Positions 25,603 through 36,870 are shown, counted from the stretch's first letter. The stretch is DNA of 64,000 nucleotides from Neoarius graeffei (GCF_027579695.1 NC_083572.1:12000915-12064914); one strand, 5' to 3'. Translations and numbers: made by a program. Notes: generated by a model not told the origin, from the sequence alone.

Positions 25603-27167
25603 TAGTGTCTTGCAAAAGTATTCATCCCCCTTGGTGTTTGTTCTGTTTTGTTGCATTACAGCTCGCACCATTTGATTTACACAACATGCCTACCACTTCA
25701 AAGGCGCAAATTGTTTTTTTTTGTTTGTTTATAATTGTGACAAACTATAATTAAGATGAAAAAAACAGAAATCTGGAGTGTGCATAGGTATTCACACTCC
25801 TCCCAAGTCAATACTTTGTAGATCCATTTTTTGCTGCAATTACAGCTGCAAGTCTCTTGGGGTATGTCTCTATTAGCTTAGCACATCTAGCCACTGGGAT
25901 TGTTGCCCATTCCTCGAGGCAAAACTGCTGCAACTCCTTCATGTTAGATGGGTTGCGTTGGTGTACAGCAATCTTCAAGTTATGCCACGGATTCTCAATT
26001 GGATTGAGGTCTGGGCTTTGATTAGGCCATTCCAAGACATTTAAATGTTTCCCATTAAACCACTCCAATGTAGCTTTAGCAGTATGTTTCAGGCTGGAAC
26101 ATGAACCTTCATCCCAATCTCAAACCTCTGGCTGACTCAAACAGGTTTTCCTCCAGAATTGCCCTGTATTTAGTGACATCCATCTTTCCTTCAGTCCTGA
26201 CCAGCTTTCCTGTCCCTGCAGATGAAACATATCCCCACAGCATGATGCTGCCACCACCATGCTTCACTGTAGGAATGGTGTTCTTAGGGTGTTGGGTTTG
26301 CGCCACACATGGCATTTCCCATGATGGCCAAAAAGTTCAGTTTTAGTCTCATCTGACCAGAGAATCTTCTTCCATGTGTTTGGGGAGTCTGCCACATGCT
26401 GTTGGAGAAACTCCAAACATGTTTTCTTATTTTTTTCTTTAAGCAATTACTTTTTTTTTCTGGCCACTCTTCCATCAAGCCCCGCTCTGTGGCGTGTACA
26501 GCTTAAAGTGAGCCTATGGACAGATACTCCCATCCCCGCTGTGGATCTTTGTTGCATCTCTGATTAATGCCCTCCTTGCCCCGTCTGTGAGTTTTGGTGG
26601 GCGGCCTTCTCTTGTAAGGTTTGTAGTGGTGACATATTCTTTCCATTTTTGCTATAATGGATTTAATGGTGCTCCATAGGATATTCAAAGTTTGGGATAT
26701 TTTTTATAACCCAACCCTGATCTATAACCACAACTTTGTCTCTGACCTGTTTGGAGGCTCCTCGGTTTTCATGTTGCTTGCTTAGTAGTGTTGCAGAGTC
26801 AGGGTCCTTCCAGAACAGGTTGATTTATACAAACATCATGTGACCGATCATGTGACGCTTTGATTGCACACAGGTGGATCTTAATCAACTAATTATGTGA
26901 CTTGTGAAGTGAACTGGCTGGACCGGCTCTAATTTAGGGGTTTCATATGAAAAAGGGTGAATACCTATGCACACTCCAGATTTCTGTTTTTTCATCTTAA
27001 TTATTGCTTGTGTCACAATAAAACAACAATTTGCATCTTTAAAAGCTGTAGGCATGTTGTATAAAATCAAATGGTGCCAACCTTCCAAAAATCAATTTTA
27101 ATTCCAGTTTGTAATGCGACAAAACAAGACAAACACCCAAGGGGATGAATACATTTGCAAGACACTG
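25603..27167 (-). mobile_element. Tc1-like transposon, decayed, full length
   Basis: Ends TAGTGTCTTGCAAAAGTATT (left; expected C at base 1) and the complement of CAGTGTCTTGCAAATGTATT (right), with TA at 25601-25602 and 27168-27169. The inverted repeats extend about 200 bp ('tctggagtgtgcataggtatt' and its complement near 26960). It carries a broken transposase on the - strand. Confidence 0.88.
25808..26690 (-). pseudogene. Tc1 transposase, multiply broken
   Basis: Pieces in three frames on the - strand, in order: an N-terminal part near 26690-26503 with RRPPTKTHRRGK; a central part with '[15 protein letters not shown]' (the WSDETK block, frameshifted); 26315-26109 with [20 protein letters not shown]; and the C-terminal 26068-25808 with [20 protein letters not shown] and ending NGSTKY. 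The terminal DDE residues are partly readable, but several frameshifts and stops separate the blocks. Confidence 0.85.
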
Positions 27168-27597
27168 TATATAAAGGCTGGACAAATCAAAACAGAAATA
27201 TTAGCAGACAAGTGTACAGATACACCAGCCATTAAAAATAACATGACCTTCAAATTTGTCAAAGATGCCCCATCTATTATTGTATCTTCAGGATGCTCAA
27301 ATTATTCTTATGCCTTACTGAAAGTTAAGTTTGAGATACTTAACTGAGATAACTGTACTGTGATCAGGTAAAACGGTGATGACAACACCATCAATAACAA
27401 CTAAACATGTACTTGTTGAGATTTGTGAAATCTTGAGACAGATTTTCAGTACAGTGGTAAGTCAAGGGTGTCGCCAACTCCAGAGTTTCATGTAAGGAAT
27501 CTGTTAAGGTGATGACACACAGGGCAAATTTTTGGGCAACGTTCCTCGCAAGGGGTAACCAGGTGAGACACAGGGTAACTAATTAGGGCAACAATCA

Positions 27598-27960
27598 TCT
27601 CATCTCATTATCTCTAGCCGCTTTATCCTGTTCTACAGGGTCGCAGGCAAGCTGGAGCCTATCCCAGCTGACTATGGGTGAAAGGCGGGGTACACCCTGG
27701 ACAAGTCGCCAGGTCATCACAGGGCTGACACATAGACACAGACAACCATTCACACCTATGGTCAATTTAGAGTCACCAGTTAACCTAACCTGCATGTCTT
27801 TGGACTGTGGGGGAAACCGGAGCACCCGGAGGAAACCCACGTGGACACGGGGAGAACATGCAAACTCCGCACAGAAAGGCCCTCGCCGGCCCCGGGGCTC
27901 GAACCCAGGACCTTCTTGCTGTGAGGCGACAGCGCTAACCACTACACCACCGTGCCGCCC
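27598..27960 (-). mobile_element. tRNA-headed SINE, copy 5
   Basis: The 12-bp target duplication gggcaacaatca is at 27586-27597 and 27961-27972. A 12-bp deletion removes one 'cactcacattca' unit of the body. Confidence 0.94.
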
Positions 27961-28343
27961 GGGCAACAATCAGATAAGAGCAAATCTATTGCCAGGGAGA
28001 CAGACAGTGCAAAGATGGACACAAACATTTGCAGCGGTCACTTTTAGACCAGACGATAAGTTCGACAATCTCTATTACAACTCCCCCCAAAAAATTTTTT
28101 TAAAATCATGAGCTGCCCATCACTTTTAACTTGATGCAAGAGAGCTAATGTTATCCCTACACAGCTAGCGCTAACTTTCAGCAAACTATGTGAGCAAAAA
28201 GCACCGCTAGTTAGCTAAATCCCATTCAATCTCTATAGAGTGGTGGTTTGCTAACAGCAGTTTACACTTGGCTGAAAAAAATCGGTGTCTCAATTACAAC
28301 CTGAGCACATCAAAATAGATGTCGGTTGGTTGTCTAAGCGTCT

Positions 28344-28721
28344 CTCATTCTCATGTCATTATCTGTAGCCGCTTTATCCTGTTCTACAGGGTTGCAGGCA
28401 AGCTGGATCCTATCCCAGCTGACTACGGGCGAAAGGCGGGGTACACCCTGGACAAGTCGCCAGGTCATCACAGGGCTGACACATAGACACAGACAACCAT
28501 TCACACTCACATTCACACCTACGGTCAATTTAGAGTCACCAGTTAACCTAACCTGCATGTCTTTGGACTGTGGGGGAAACCGGAGCACCCGGAGGAAACC
28601 CACGCGGACACGGGGAGAACATGCAAACTCCGCACAGAAAGGCCCTCGCCGGCCCCGGGGCTCGAACCCGGACCTTCTTGCTGTGAGGTGACAGCGCTAA
28701 CCACTACACCACCGTGCCGCC
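28344..28721 (-). mobile_element. tRNA-headed SINE, copy 6
   Basis: The 13-bp target duplication tgtctaagcgtct is at 28331-28343 and 28722-28734. Near-consensus body. Confidence 0.94.
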
Positions 28722-29021
28722 TGTCTAAGCGTCTGATGAGGTAAATTCATCACTTTGGGTTTACACAGAACAATTTACCGGCGTAAAAAGATACAAGTCG
28801 TCTCTCTTTTTCTTTGCTCCATTGCCGGAGACACCGCCATCTTTGTGGAAAATTTCAGAAGCTCTCAGGTGGTCATGTGATTCTCTGCTCGCGCTCTGAT
28901 TGGATGATCTTAAAAAGTTGGCCAAAATGATCAAAATCGTTCAGACAGAAATTATGCTGCCCAATCTCAATGTGAAAGTGTCGAAGTGCAATTGCACGGG
29001 AACACTGCCCAGTGTATTATT

Positions 29022-29397
29022 CTCATCTCATCATCTCTAGCCACTTTATCCTTCTACAGGGTCGCAGGCAAGCTGGAGCCTATCCCAGCTGACTACGGGC
29101 GAAAGGCGGGGTACACCCTGGACAAGTCGCCAGGTCATCACAGGGCTGACACATAGACACAGACAACCATTCACACTCTCATTCACACCTACGCTCAATT
29201 TAGAGTCACCAGTTAACCTAACCTGCATGTCTTTGGACTGTGGGGGAAACCGGAGCACCCGGAGGAAACCCACGCGGACACAGGGAGAACATAACATGCA
29301 AACTCCACACAGAAAGGCCCTCGCCGGCCCCGGGGCTCGAACCCAGGACCTTCTTGCTGTGAGGCGACAGCGCTAACCACTACACCACCGTGCCGCC
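29022..29397 (-). mobile_element. tRNA-headed SINE, copy 7 (inversion breakpoint)
   Basis: Full-length copy. The left flank cccagtgtattatt (29008-29021) does not recur directly on the right; it is found inverted at 29423-29436. The right flank acagacagatc (29398-29408) recurs inverted at 29731-29741, after copy 8. There is also a small duplication 'aacata' in the body. Confidence 0.9.
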
Positions 29398-29436
29398 ACA
29401 GACAGATCAAAAACCTAAAGATAATAATACACTGGG

Positions 29437-29730
29437 GCCGGCGAGGGCCTTTCTGTGTGGAGTTTGCATGTTCTCCCCGTGTCCGCGTGGGTTTCCTCCG
29501 GGTGCTCCGGTTTCCCCCACAGTCCAAAGACATGCAGGTTAGGTTAACTGGTGACTCTAAATTGACCGTAGGTATGAATGTGAGTGTGAATGGTTGTGTG
29601 TCTATGTGTCAGCCCTGTGATGACCTGGCGACTTGTCCAGGGTGTACCCCGCCTTTCGCCCGTAGTCAGCTGGCATAGGCGGCAGCTTGCCTGCGACCCT
29701 GTAGAAGGATAAAGCGGCTAGAGATAATGA
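29437..29730 (+). mobile_element. tRNA-headed SINE, copy 8 (head missing)
   Basis: Opposite orientation to copy 7 and 40 bp away. It lacks about 75 bp of tRNA head (A and B boxes), starting at 'gccggcgagggcctttctg'. The tail ends 'gagataatga'. It forms the partner of copy 7 in the inverted-flank arrangement. Confidence 0.9.
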
Positions 29731-29741
29731 GATCTGTCTGT

Positions 29742-30170
29742 ACCGAAGGAGGTTGAATTGATAAAGTATGATCTAGGAATGTAGACCTTTGCCGCCTCAG
29801 AGATTCTGCTTCATGGATCAATCCGGGAGCAAACAAACAGTCACTGACACGGACACAGCTGCTCAGAGACGTTTCTCAGTTTATTGCAGGACAAACATGA
29901 GTATATATTCACCTTCAAGAGTGTGTTGTAGCGATGGGATTGGATGATGATGATGATATGAATGACGAAGCCAAGTTATATATGTATAACGTAAATGGGT
30001 GATGAAGCATTACATCACTGGTTTAGACTACACTCCTGGATGAAAAGAGAGACATTATGTACCATTACATCACCCATCAGGATCATAGTCTTAGGAAAAA
30101 GAAGAAAGACATTACTGCTCGACATCACCTTCATGAAGCAGAGAGCAGAACGTGTGAGCGAAGACGAATC
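29742..30170. other. Intergenic, nothing recognised
   Basis: Short stretch with no supported gene; a (GAT)n tract lies near 29944-29958. Confidence 0.45.
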
Positions 30171-30440
30171 TCAAGGACTCAACTTACCAAAACAAGTAGC
30201 GATCAGAACAGCTTGTTCCAGTTGCAAGCATGCCAAACACATTTCTGTCAGAATCTTGAGTAACATCTGAATGAACGGTTGCTTTATTTCAGAAAGACAG
30301 GAGAGGTCTACTCCATGGAGCGCTTTAAATGTAATGAGAAGGATCTTGAATTTGATACGGACTGCGAATGGAAGCCAGTTAAGGTGTTGAAAAACAAGAG
30401 ATATGAGCAGAATTTCTGGCGTGTCAGTAATTTGGCACAT
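30171..30440 (-). pseudogene. LINE reverse transcriptase C-terminal fragment
   Basis: The - strand frame contains HLNWLPFAVRIKFKILLITF followed by KALHGVDLSCLSE. This is the characteristic segment after the reverse-transcriptase domain in L2/CR1/Rex-type fish LINEs (usually LHWLPV..RI.FKILLLTFKAL.G.AP.YL). There are no neighbouring intact LINE frames, so this is a 3' remnant. Confidence 0.7.
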
Positions 30441-30653
30441 TGTGATCTCCCTTAACTGTTTCTTCAGGGATTTAAGAGAAAAAAAATATGTTAATTACAG
30501 TAATTAAGATATATCAAGCAAAGGCTTGACAGGAGCAGAGATGGACAATATTGAGAAGATTTTACCGCAGAATTTATACGTGACTGAAAGAGGAGTGTTG
30601 CGTCACAGATGATTTTAAACAGCAGTCAAAGACGTTACAATAATCTTGTCATA

Positions 30654-32291
30654 CAGTTAGGTCCATAAATATTTGGATAGAGGCAACATTTTTCTAATTT
30701 TGGTTCTGTACATTACCACAATGAATTTTGAACAAAACAATTCAGATGCAGCTGAAGTTCAGACTTTCAGCTTTAATTCAGTGGGTTGAACAAAATGATT
30801 GCATACAAATGTGAGGAACTAAAGCATTTTTTAAACACAATCCCTTCATTTCAGGGGCTCAAAAGTAATTGGACAAATTAAATAATTGTAAATAAAATGT
30901 TCATTTCTAATACTTGGTTGAAAACCCTTTGTTGGCAATGACTGCCTGAAGTCTTGAACTCATGGACATCACCAGACGCTGTGTTTCCTCCTGTTTAATG
31001 CTCTGCCAGGCCTTTACTGCAGTGGTTTTCAGTTGCTGTTTGTTTGTGGGCCTTTCTGTCTGAAGTTTAGTCTTTAACAAGTGAAACGCATGCTCAATTG
31101 GGTTGAGATCAGGTGACTGACTTGGCCATTCAAGAATATTCCACTTCTTTGCTTTAATAAACTCCTAGGTTGCTTTGGCTTTATGTTTTGGGTCATTGTC
31201 CATCTGTATTATGAAACACCGACCAATCAGTTTGGCTGGATTTGAGCACACAGTATGTCTCTGAATACCTCAGAATTCATCCGGCTGCTTCTGTCCTGTG
31301 TCACATCATCAATAAACACTAGTGACCCAGTGCCACTGGCAGCCATGCATGCCCAAGCCATCACACTGCCTCCGCCGTGTTTTACAGATGATGTGGTATG
31401 CTTTGGATCATGAGCTGTACCACACCTTCGCCATACTTTTTTCTTTCCATCGTTCTCGCAGAGGTTGATCTTGGTTTCATCTGTCCAAAGAATGTTCTTC
31501 CAGAACTGTGCTGGCTTTTTTAGATGTTTTTTAGCAAAGTCCAATCTAGCCTTTTTATTCTTGAGGCTTATGAGTGGCTTGCACCGTGCAGTGAACCCTC
31601 TGTATTTACTTTCATGCAGTCTTCTCTTTATGGTAGATTTGGATATTGATACGCCTACCTCCTGGAGAGTGTTGTTCACTTGGTTGGCTGTTGTGAAGGG
31701 GTTTCTCTTCACCATGAAAATTATTCTGCGATTATCCACTACTGGCGTCTTCTGTGAGTGTCCAAGTCTTTTTGCATTGATGAGTTCACCAGTGCTTTCT
31801 TTCTTTCTCAGGATGTACCAAACTGTAGATTTTGCCACTCCTAATATTGTAGCAATTTCTTGGATGGGTTTTTTCTGTTTTTGCAGCTTAAGGATGGCTT
31901 GTTTCACCTGCATGGAGAGCTCCTTTGACCGCATGTCTTCTTCATAGCAAAATCTTCCCAATGCAAGCACCACACCTCAAATCAACTCCAGGCCTTTTAT
32001 CTGCTTAATTGAGAATGACATAACGAAGGAATTGCCCACACCTGCCCATGAAATAGCCTTTGAGTCAATTGTCCAATTACTTTTGGTCCCTTTAAAAACA
32101 GGGTGGCACATGTTAAGGAGCTGAAACTCCTAAACCCTTCATCCAATTTTAATGTGGATACCCTCAAATGAAAGCTGAAAGTCTGGACTTTATGTCCATG
32201 TCCATTATATAACTATAACTTGAATATATTTCAGTAAACAGGTAAAAAACCAAAACTTGTGTCAGTGTCCAAATATATATGGACCTAACTG
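30654..32291 (-). mobile_element. Tc1-like transposon, full length
   Basis: Ends CAGTTAGGTCCATAAATATT and the complement of CAGTTAGGTCCATATATATT, flanked by TA at 30652-30653 and 32292-32293. The inverted repeats run ~150 bp. The transposase, on the - strand, is broken (see 30907-31973). Confidence 0.92.
30907..31973 (-). pseudogene. Tc1 transposase, one frameshift and one nonsense codon
   Basis: The first 248 codons are open (31973-31227). The N-terminal [20 protein letters not shown], the second HTH region [17 protein letters not shown], the first catalytic Asp in [10 protein letters not shown], and the block [15 protein letters not shown] are present. The frame then shifts near 31225. The rest is readable in another frame: MDNDPKHKAKAT with the second Asp, an in-frame TAG at about 31165, then [17 protein letters not shown] with the catalytic Glu, ending GFSTKY. 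Few lesions, so a fairly recent death. Confidence 0.9.
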
Positions 32292-32359
32292 TAGTTCAGT
32301 GTGAGAGAGTTTCAAGTCATCCAGCATTTGCTTTCCGGGAGGCAGTTGATTCTTGGGTT

Positions 32360-32738
32360 TCAGTCACGTGACTTTTCTTAGTGACTTCCCTTCTGGTAAA
32401 ACAGCTGGTGGTCCACCAAACCAAAACGGCTGCCGTAGTGCAAACAACTAGCGATAAGTTATCAGAGTACACTCGTAATCTAGAAGACGCTGCTCGCTTT
32501 CGATATATTCAGAAGATTGCTATGTGCAATGGAATCGACCCCTACAGTCCAGGAAAGAAGGATCTGTCATACGATCTTGAAAACTACCCTTCAGTCGAGT
32601 TCGCCGACATCTCGAACTTTCTACACTGCAAAACAGATGAAAGCGTGGAAGGCTTACAACTTTTTTGTACGTGGCTGGGTAAAGGACCTCGGTATCAAGT
32701 CGCTGTTGAATGAATCCTGGATTGTTTTTGCCCGTGTA
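32360..32738 (+). pseudogene. ISL2EU-type YqaJ-protein first exon, frameshifted copy
   Basis: Reads SDKLSEYTRNLEDAARFRYI then QKIAMCNGIDPYSPGKKDLS. After a frameshift near 32640 it continues MKAWKAYNFFVRGWVKDLG to NESWIVFAR and a donor gtaagt at 32736-32741. Collinear with the exon at 63146-63469 (shared pattern Y...L.D..R.RY..K.A...GIDPY.., YP.....DI.NF, LKAYK...YNYFV.GWV) and with the donor at the equivalent place. The upstream 'gtttcagtcacgtgac' may be the element's terminal repeat. Confidence 0.7.
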
Positions 32739-33225
32739 AGTATTTTTTTTTTTAAGCTTTTCGTTCACGTCTTTACAACAAAGCGCTGCAAGTTGACGTG
32801 TAAACAAACAACAGTTGGCTTGATTCTCACTTGTGTTGGCTCTTATCTCTCAGGTAATTCATTCACAAAGATCATCAGAAACCCCTTTAAAGACCTGGAT
32901 CTTAGTTAAACAAGACGGAGAAGTGATCACGGCGCATTGTAACTGAATGGCTGGGGAAGAATTTTGTCGCAACCTTCATGCATATGGGCTTTGTGAGTAC
33001 ACTTTTATTTTTATTTCGACCGACATCATCTAAAACATGTTGAAAAAATCCGTGAACCTAAAGATAAAAAAATGGGTGGCCTGAATAAAAACATGATACA
33101 AAACATCCGACAAAATCATTTCCGCTTAGAACGTAAACAAACCGGCGAAATGACAGGAGCAATTTGTGAAAAATGCGATAATAATAATAATAATAATAAT
33201 AATTCTTCAAAAAAAAAGGTCTTAC

Positions 33226-33327
33226 CATCAACTACTTTCATTCCATATTTTGTTGCTTTTTTTTGTAGTTTTGTTCTTGAGTAGTTTTTATTTCGTCCTC
33301 GGTTGGTTCAGCAACACACTCTGCCAT
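33226..33327 (-). pseudogene. KIAA1958/Crypton-like first exon, copy 2
   Basis: ATG at 33327 on the - strand opens MAECVAEPTEDEIKT and runs to KKKATKYGMKVVDG before a donor gtaaga at 33225. It matches 56925-57045 (FAEPTEDEIKTLLENK...KKATEYEMKEFSG) including the donor, and shares upstream sequence 'ctctgattggctactctgct'. It looks like the first exon of a repetitive transposon-borne gene. Confidence 0.45.
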
Positions 33328-33502
33328 TTTGTTTTTCTCTACTCACAGTATATGAGCTGATATCCTAGTAGCAGAGTAGCCAATCAGAGCGCACGATTGC
33401 TCGCGTCTAGTGAATGTGGATAGAATAATTTCTAATGTATAATCACGGAGAGTTTCTGTCACGAAAACCAGCTCCGCTATCAGGTATATGTAGGTTTATT
33501 AA

Positions 33503-34622
33503 AGGGGAACTGAAGGCAAATTTTTTTATTATCAAAATTCTATTTCTCTCATTTTATTAAATATAGGAACACATTTCTGATCGCTATTTTGTCACTGCGA
33601 TAGCAAGTTATGAGTGTTTGAAATATGCTCTGTAATATATCAGTCCATATGTCAAAGCAACGGCCGTAAACGAGATTCGCTGAGACCTGTGCGAGACATC
33701 GTAGGATGGAAGTAAAACGTACGGCGGAAATCAAAGTGACCAACGTCTGCTAACGTTGTCAAAAAACGCGCGTGCCCTCTTTCAAATGCTGACGTAATCA
33801 AGCCGGAAGTTTTCCCTGTGTCCGAAATCGCTCCCTGCTCACTATATAGTCAGGACGCCATTTTGTAGTGCTGTCCGAAACCTTAGTGAGGATTATGTGG
33901 GAAATGCGCTCAGTATAACATGCATTTATCACAAAAATACACGCATGTATTTATTATTTTGAAAACCCAACAGCTGCCTGATCTGGCACGTTTTTATTGC
34001 GTGACAGTAATGACGTAAATACCAGCGCAACGGACTCGTCCTTATCCTGCGGTCTTTCCGACTCTTCTCTACTCCACGCTGGTTGGAAGTCGTATGGAAT
34101 AATCTCCATCGCTGATGAAACTGGCGAATCTCGAAATTAATCTAAATCGGAATGATATGGCGATCTGGCCGCTGTGTAAACAGTTTTCAAAATGGCGGTG
34201 CTGACACTTCACGTTTGAAGTCTCGCACAAGTCTCGTGAAAATCGTGTGGGTAAAGCGACGCCTGCCGTGGACCAAACGAACTTCATTCAACGTGACTAA
34301 AAACCGAAAAGGCTGATAAGTGTAATATAATATGCCAATACGAGTCACGATATAAGGTTAATAAAACCGAAAACATAATTGAATAACACGTTAATTAAGA
34401 AATAAAGCAAGTTTAAAAATGACTTGAGGAGGCATCGTGGCTCAGGTGGATAAGGCGCCATACCATAAATCCGGGGACCCGGGTTCGATTCCGACCCGAG
34501 GTCATTTCCCGATCCCTTCCCCTCTCTCTCCCCCGCTCATTTCCTGTCTCTACACTGTCCTATCCAATAAAGGTGAAAAAAGCCCCAAAAAATATTAAAA
34601 AAAAAAAGACTTCAGTTCTCCT
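33503..34622. mobile_element. TTAA-flanked (Kolobok-like) MITE
   Basis: Ends AGGGGAACTGAAGG and the complement of AGGAGAACTGAAGT, with TTAA at 33499-33502 and 34623-34626. No transposase. The short ends starting AGG and the TTAA duplication fit Kolobok better than piggyBac (which starts CCC). A second SINE type (34434-34606) is inserted near its right end. Confidence 0.7.
34434..34606 (+). mobile_element. Short tRNA-derived SINE of a second type
   Basis: The head 'catcgtggctcaggtggata' is an A box (TGGCTCAGGTGG) and GGGTTCGATTCC a B box. The short body is 'tcatttcccgatcccttccc', and the tail 'cactgtcctatccaataaag' is followed by A-rich sequence. The possible target duplication 'gactt' is short. 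Distinct from the GGCGGCACGG family. Confidence 0.8.
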
Positions 34623-34786
34623 TTAATGGTCAACAGCCAACGTTTTAGCAAAATGGAAATTTGTGTCATTTTCACACCTCAAAAAAAAAGAAAAAAAAGC
34701 CTATTTCAACCTGGACAACTTGTTTACTGATTTTTATTCATAAATAGCAACATGTTGACATGCTGTAGGATTAGTCTTCTGTGCAG

Positions 34787-34792
34787 TTTATT
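34787..34792 (-). promoter_or_regulatory. ift27: Probable ift27 poly(A) signal
   Basis: AATAAA on the - strand, ~210 bp after the ift27 stop codon, in otherwise unique sequence. This is the first such hexamer met downstream of the stop. Confidence 0.5.
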
Positions 34793-35002
34793 TACGGCAG
34801 AGAATGCCCGCTCAGATGGCACCGATGTCCCCGATCTGCAAAGATAACGCTGAGCTAGAGTGGCCAGCCTCGGGAAACGTGTCTGATTAGCTCTCAATCA
34901 GTCGAGAGGATTTGTATGCGACGAAGAGGAATTGTCTCTCCATACTTTGTGCGTTTACCACACTAATCATGATTAAACGGTGAATTATGAACATCCTTAA
35001 TC

Positions 35003-35101
35003 CTAACCAAGCCTCTGTATCTTCTGCCTCTGGTCCTGATACAGAGCATAAAAGGCTTGGGCTAAACTCAGAAACGGGGCATCGCAGTTCTCCATGTCCT
35101 T
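35003..35101 (-). CDS. ift27: IFT27 (RabL4-type GTPase), last coding exon
   Basis: On the - strand, acceptor 'ttgcag' (35102-35107) opens KDMENCDAPFLSLAQAFYAL then YQDQRQKIQRLG and TAG at 35003-35005. It matches the C-terminal helix of IFT27 (family pattern KEMENFEAPF..LA..F..LY). It joins the previous exon in phase 0, completing the G5 motif ETSA-K. IFT27 is the small GTPase of the IFT-B complex, working with IFT25 in cilia. The acceptor lies next to a (GT)n tract on the - strand. Confidence 0.93.
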   Translation of the reverse strand, partial: KDMENCDAPFLSLAQAFYALYQDQRQKIQRLG

Positions 35102-35105
35102 CTGC

Positions 35106-35131
35106 AACACACACACACACACACACACAAA
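35106..35131. repeat. (AC)n microsatellite abutting an ift27 acceptor
   Basis: About 12 AC units ((GT)n on the coding strand), ending just before 'tgcag' of the last ift27 exon. Confidence 0.85.
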
Positions 35132-35176
35132 AGAATACTGGGTTAGTAAGTAGAAAGAAGCCCGTGGTGTTAAGTA

Positions 35177-36784
35177 CAACCCCGATTCCAAAAAAGTTGG
35201 GACAAAGTACAAATTGTAAATAAAAACGGAATGCAATAATTTACAAATCTCAAAAACTGATATTGTATTCACAAGAGAACATAGACAACATATCAAATGT
35301 CGAAAGTGAGACATTTTGAAATTTCATGCCAAATATTGGCTCATTTGAAATTTCATGACAGCAACACATCTCAAAAAAGTTGGGACAGGGGCAATAAGAG
35401 GCTGGAAAAGTTAAAGGTACAAAAAAGGAACAGCTGGAGGACCAAATTGCAACTCATTAGGTCAATTGGCAATAGGTCATTTACATGACTGGGTATAAAA
35501 AGAGCATCTTGGAGTGGCAGCGGCTCTCAGAAGTAAAGATGGGAAGAGGATCACCAATCCCCCTAATTCTGCGCCGACAAATAGTGGAGCAATATCAGAA
35601 AGGAGTTCGACAGTGTAAAATTGCAAAGAGTTTGAACATATCATCATCATCTACAGTGCATAATATCATCAAAAGATTCAGAGAATCTGGAAGAACCTCT
35701 GCGCGCAAGGGTCAAGGCTGGAAAACCATACTGGGTGCCCGTGATCTTCGGGCCCTTAGACGGCACTGCATCACATACAGGCGTGCTTCTGTACTGGAAA
35801 TCACAAAATGGGCTCAGGAATATTTCCAGAGAACATTATCTGTGAACACAATTCACCGTGCCATCCGCCGTTGCCAGCTAAAACTCTATAGTTCAAAGAA
35901 GAAGCCGTATCTAAACACGATCCAGAAGCGCAGACGTCTTCTCTGGGCCAAGGCTCATTTAAAATGGACTGTGGCAAAGTGGAAAACTGTTCTGTGGTCA
36001 GACGAATCAAAATTTGAAGTTCTTTATGGAAATCAGGGACGCCGTGTCATTCGGACTAAAGAGGAGAAGGACGACCCGAGTTGTTATCGGCGCTCAGTTC
36101 AGAAGCCTGCATCTCTGATGGTATGGGGTTGCATTAGTGCGTATGGCATGGGCAGCTTACACATCTGGAAAGACACCATCAATGCTGAAAGGTATATCCA
36201 GGTTCTAGAGCAACATATGCTCCCATCCAGACGACGCCTCTTTCAGGGAAGACCTTGCATTTTCCAACATGACAATGCCAAACCACATACTGCATCAATT
36301 ACAGCATCATGGCTGCGTAGAAGAAGGGTCCGGGTACTGAACTGGCCAGCCTGCAGTCCAGATCTTTCACCCAAAGAAAACATTTGGCGCATCATAAAAC
36401 GGAAGATACGACAAAAAAGACCTAAGACAGTTGAGCAACTAGAATCCTACATTAGACAAGAATGGGTTAACATTCCTATCCCTAAACTTGAGCAACTTGT
36501 CTCCTCAGTCCCCAGACGTTTACAGACTGTTGTAAAGAGAAAAGGGGATGTCTCACAGTGGGAAACATGGCCTTGTCCCAACTTTTTTGAGATGTGTTGT
36601 TGTCATGAAATTTAAAATCACCAATTTTTTCTCTTTAAATGATGCAGTTTCTCAGTTTAAACATTTGATATGTCATCTACGTTCTATTCTGAATAAAATA
36701 TGGAATTTTGAAACTTCCACATCATTGCATTCCGTTTTTATTTACAATCTGTACTTTGTCCCAACTTTTTTGGAATTGGGGTTG
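35177..36784 (+). mobile_element. Tc1-like transposon, intact structure, copy A
   Basis: The ends CAACCCCGATTCCAAAAAAG / complement of CAACCCCAATTCCAAAAAAG are flanked by TA at 35175-35176 and 36785-36786. Each terminal region holds two copies of the direct repeat 'ccaaaaaagttgggac' or 'caaaaaagttgggac' (outer near 35188, inner near 35374; mirrored on the right), the IR/DR layout known from Sleeping Beauty-type elements. It is inserted in the last ift27 intron, 86 bp from an exon. Confidence 0.95.
35485..36615 (+). CDS. Tc1 transposase, uninterrupted, with stop-loss tail
   Basis: Frame of 376 codons. The likely start is [10 protein letters not shown] at codon 19; the upstream ATG (MTGYKKS) is also in frame. 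Two HTH units follow (residues ~25-60 [20 protein letters not shown], and ~85-135). The DDE triad is Asp173 (LWSDESK), Asp263 (FQHDNAKPH) and Glu298 ([11 protein letters not shown]), with 34 residues between the last two (DD34E). Compared with copy B it has one extra Ser codon in the first HTH and Lys instead of Ile before the catalytic Glu. TGG->GGG-type loss of the stop adds 17 residues (ETWPC...CHEI) after SQW. Activity is plausible but unproven. Confidence 0.93.
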   Translation: MTGYKKSILEWQRLSEVKMGRGSPIPLILRRQIVEQYQKGVRQCKIAKSLNISSSSTVHNIIKRFRESGRTSARKGQGWKTILGARDLRALRRHCITYRRASVLEITKWAQEYFQRTLSVNTIHRAIRRCQLKLYSSKKKPYLNTIQKRRRLLWAKAHLKWTVAKWKTVLWSDESKFEVLYGNQGRRVIRTKEEKDDPSCYRRSVQKPASLMVWGCISAYGMGSLHIWKDTINAERYIQVLEQHMLPSRRRLFQGRPCIFQHDNAKPHTASITASWLRRRRVRVLNWPACSPDLSPKENIWRIIKRKIRQKRPKTVEQLESYIRQEWVNIPIPKLEQLVSSVPRRLQTVVKRKGDVSQWETWPCPNFFEMCCCHEI

Positions 36785-36870
36785 TAGTTATCGAACAGCA
36801 CAGTCTGTAAAGTGTGCTACACTCTAACAGCTTTTGCATTATGATGGAGTTTGGATCAGAGGCCACTCAC

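Larger units (their letters stand above)
27508..29021. mobile_element. DNA element with ACACxGGGCA ends, invaded by SINEs
   Basis: The left end 'tgacacacagggcaa' is similar, reverse-complemented, to the right end 'actgcccagtgtattatt'. The interior has no coding region but carries SINE copies 5 and 6 as clean insertions. SINE copy 7 entered at its right edge. The right terminus also appears, inverted, at 29423-29436 because of a later rearrangement. Confidence 0.5.

Noticed and set aside
34434..34510. Possible tRNA gene (A and B boxes, GGGTTCGATTCC)
   Set aside because: The acceptor stem does not pair, and a SINE body and A-rich tail follow directly; it is a tRNA-derived SINE head.
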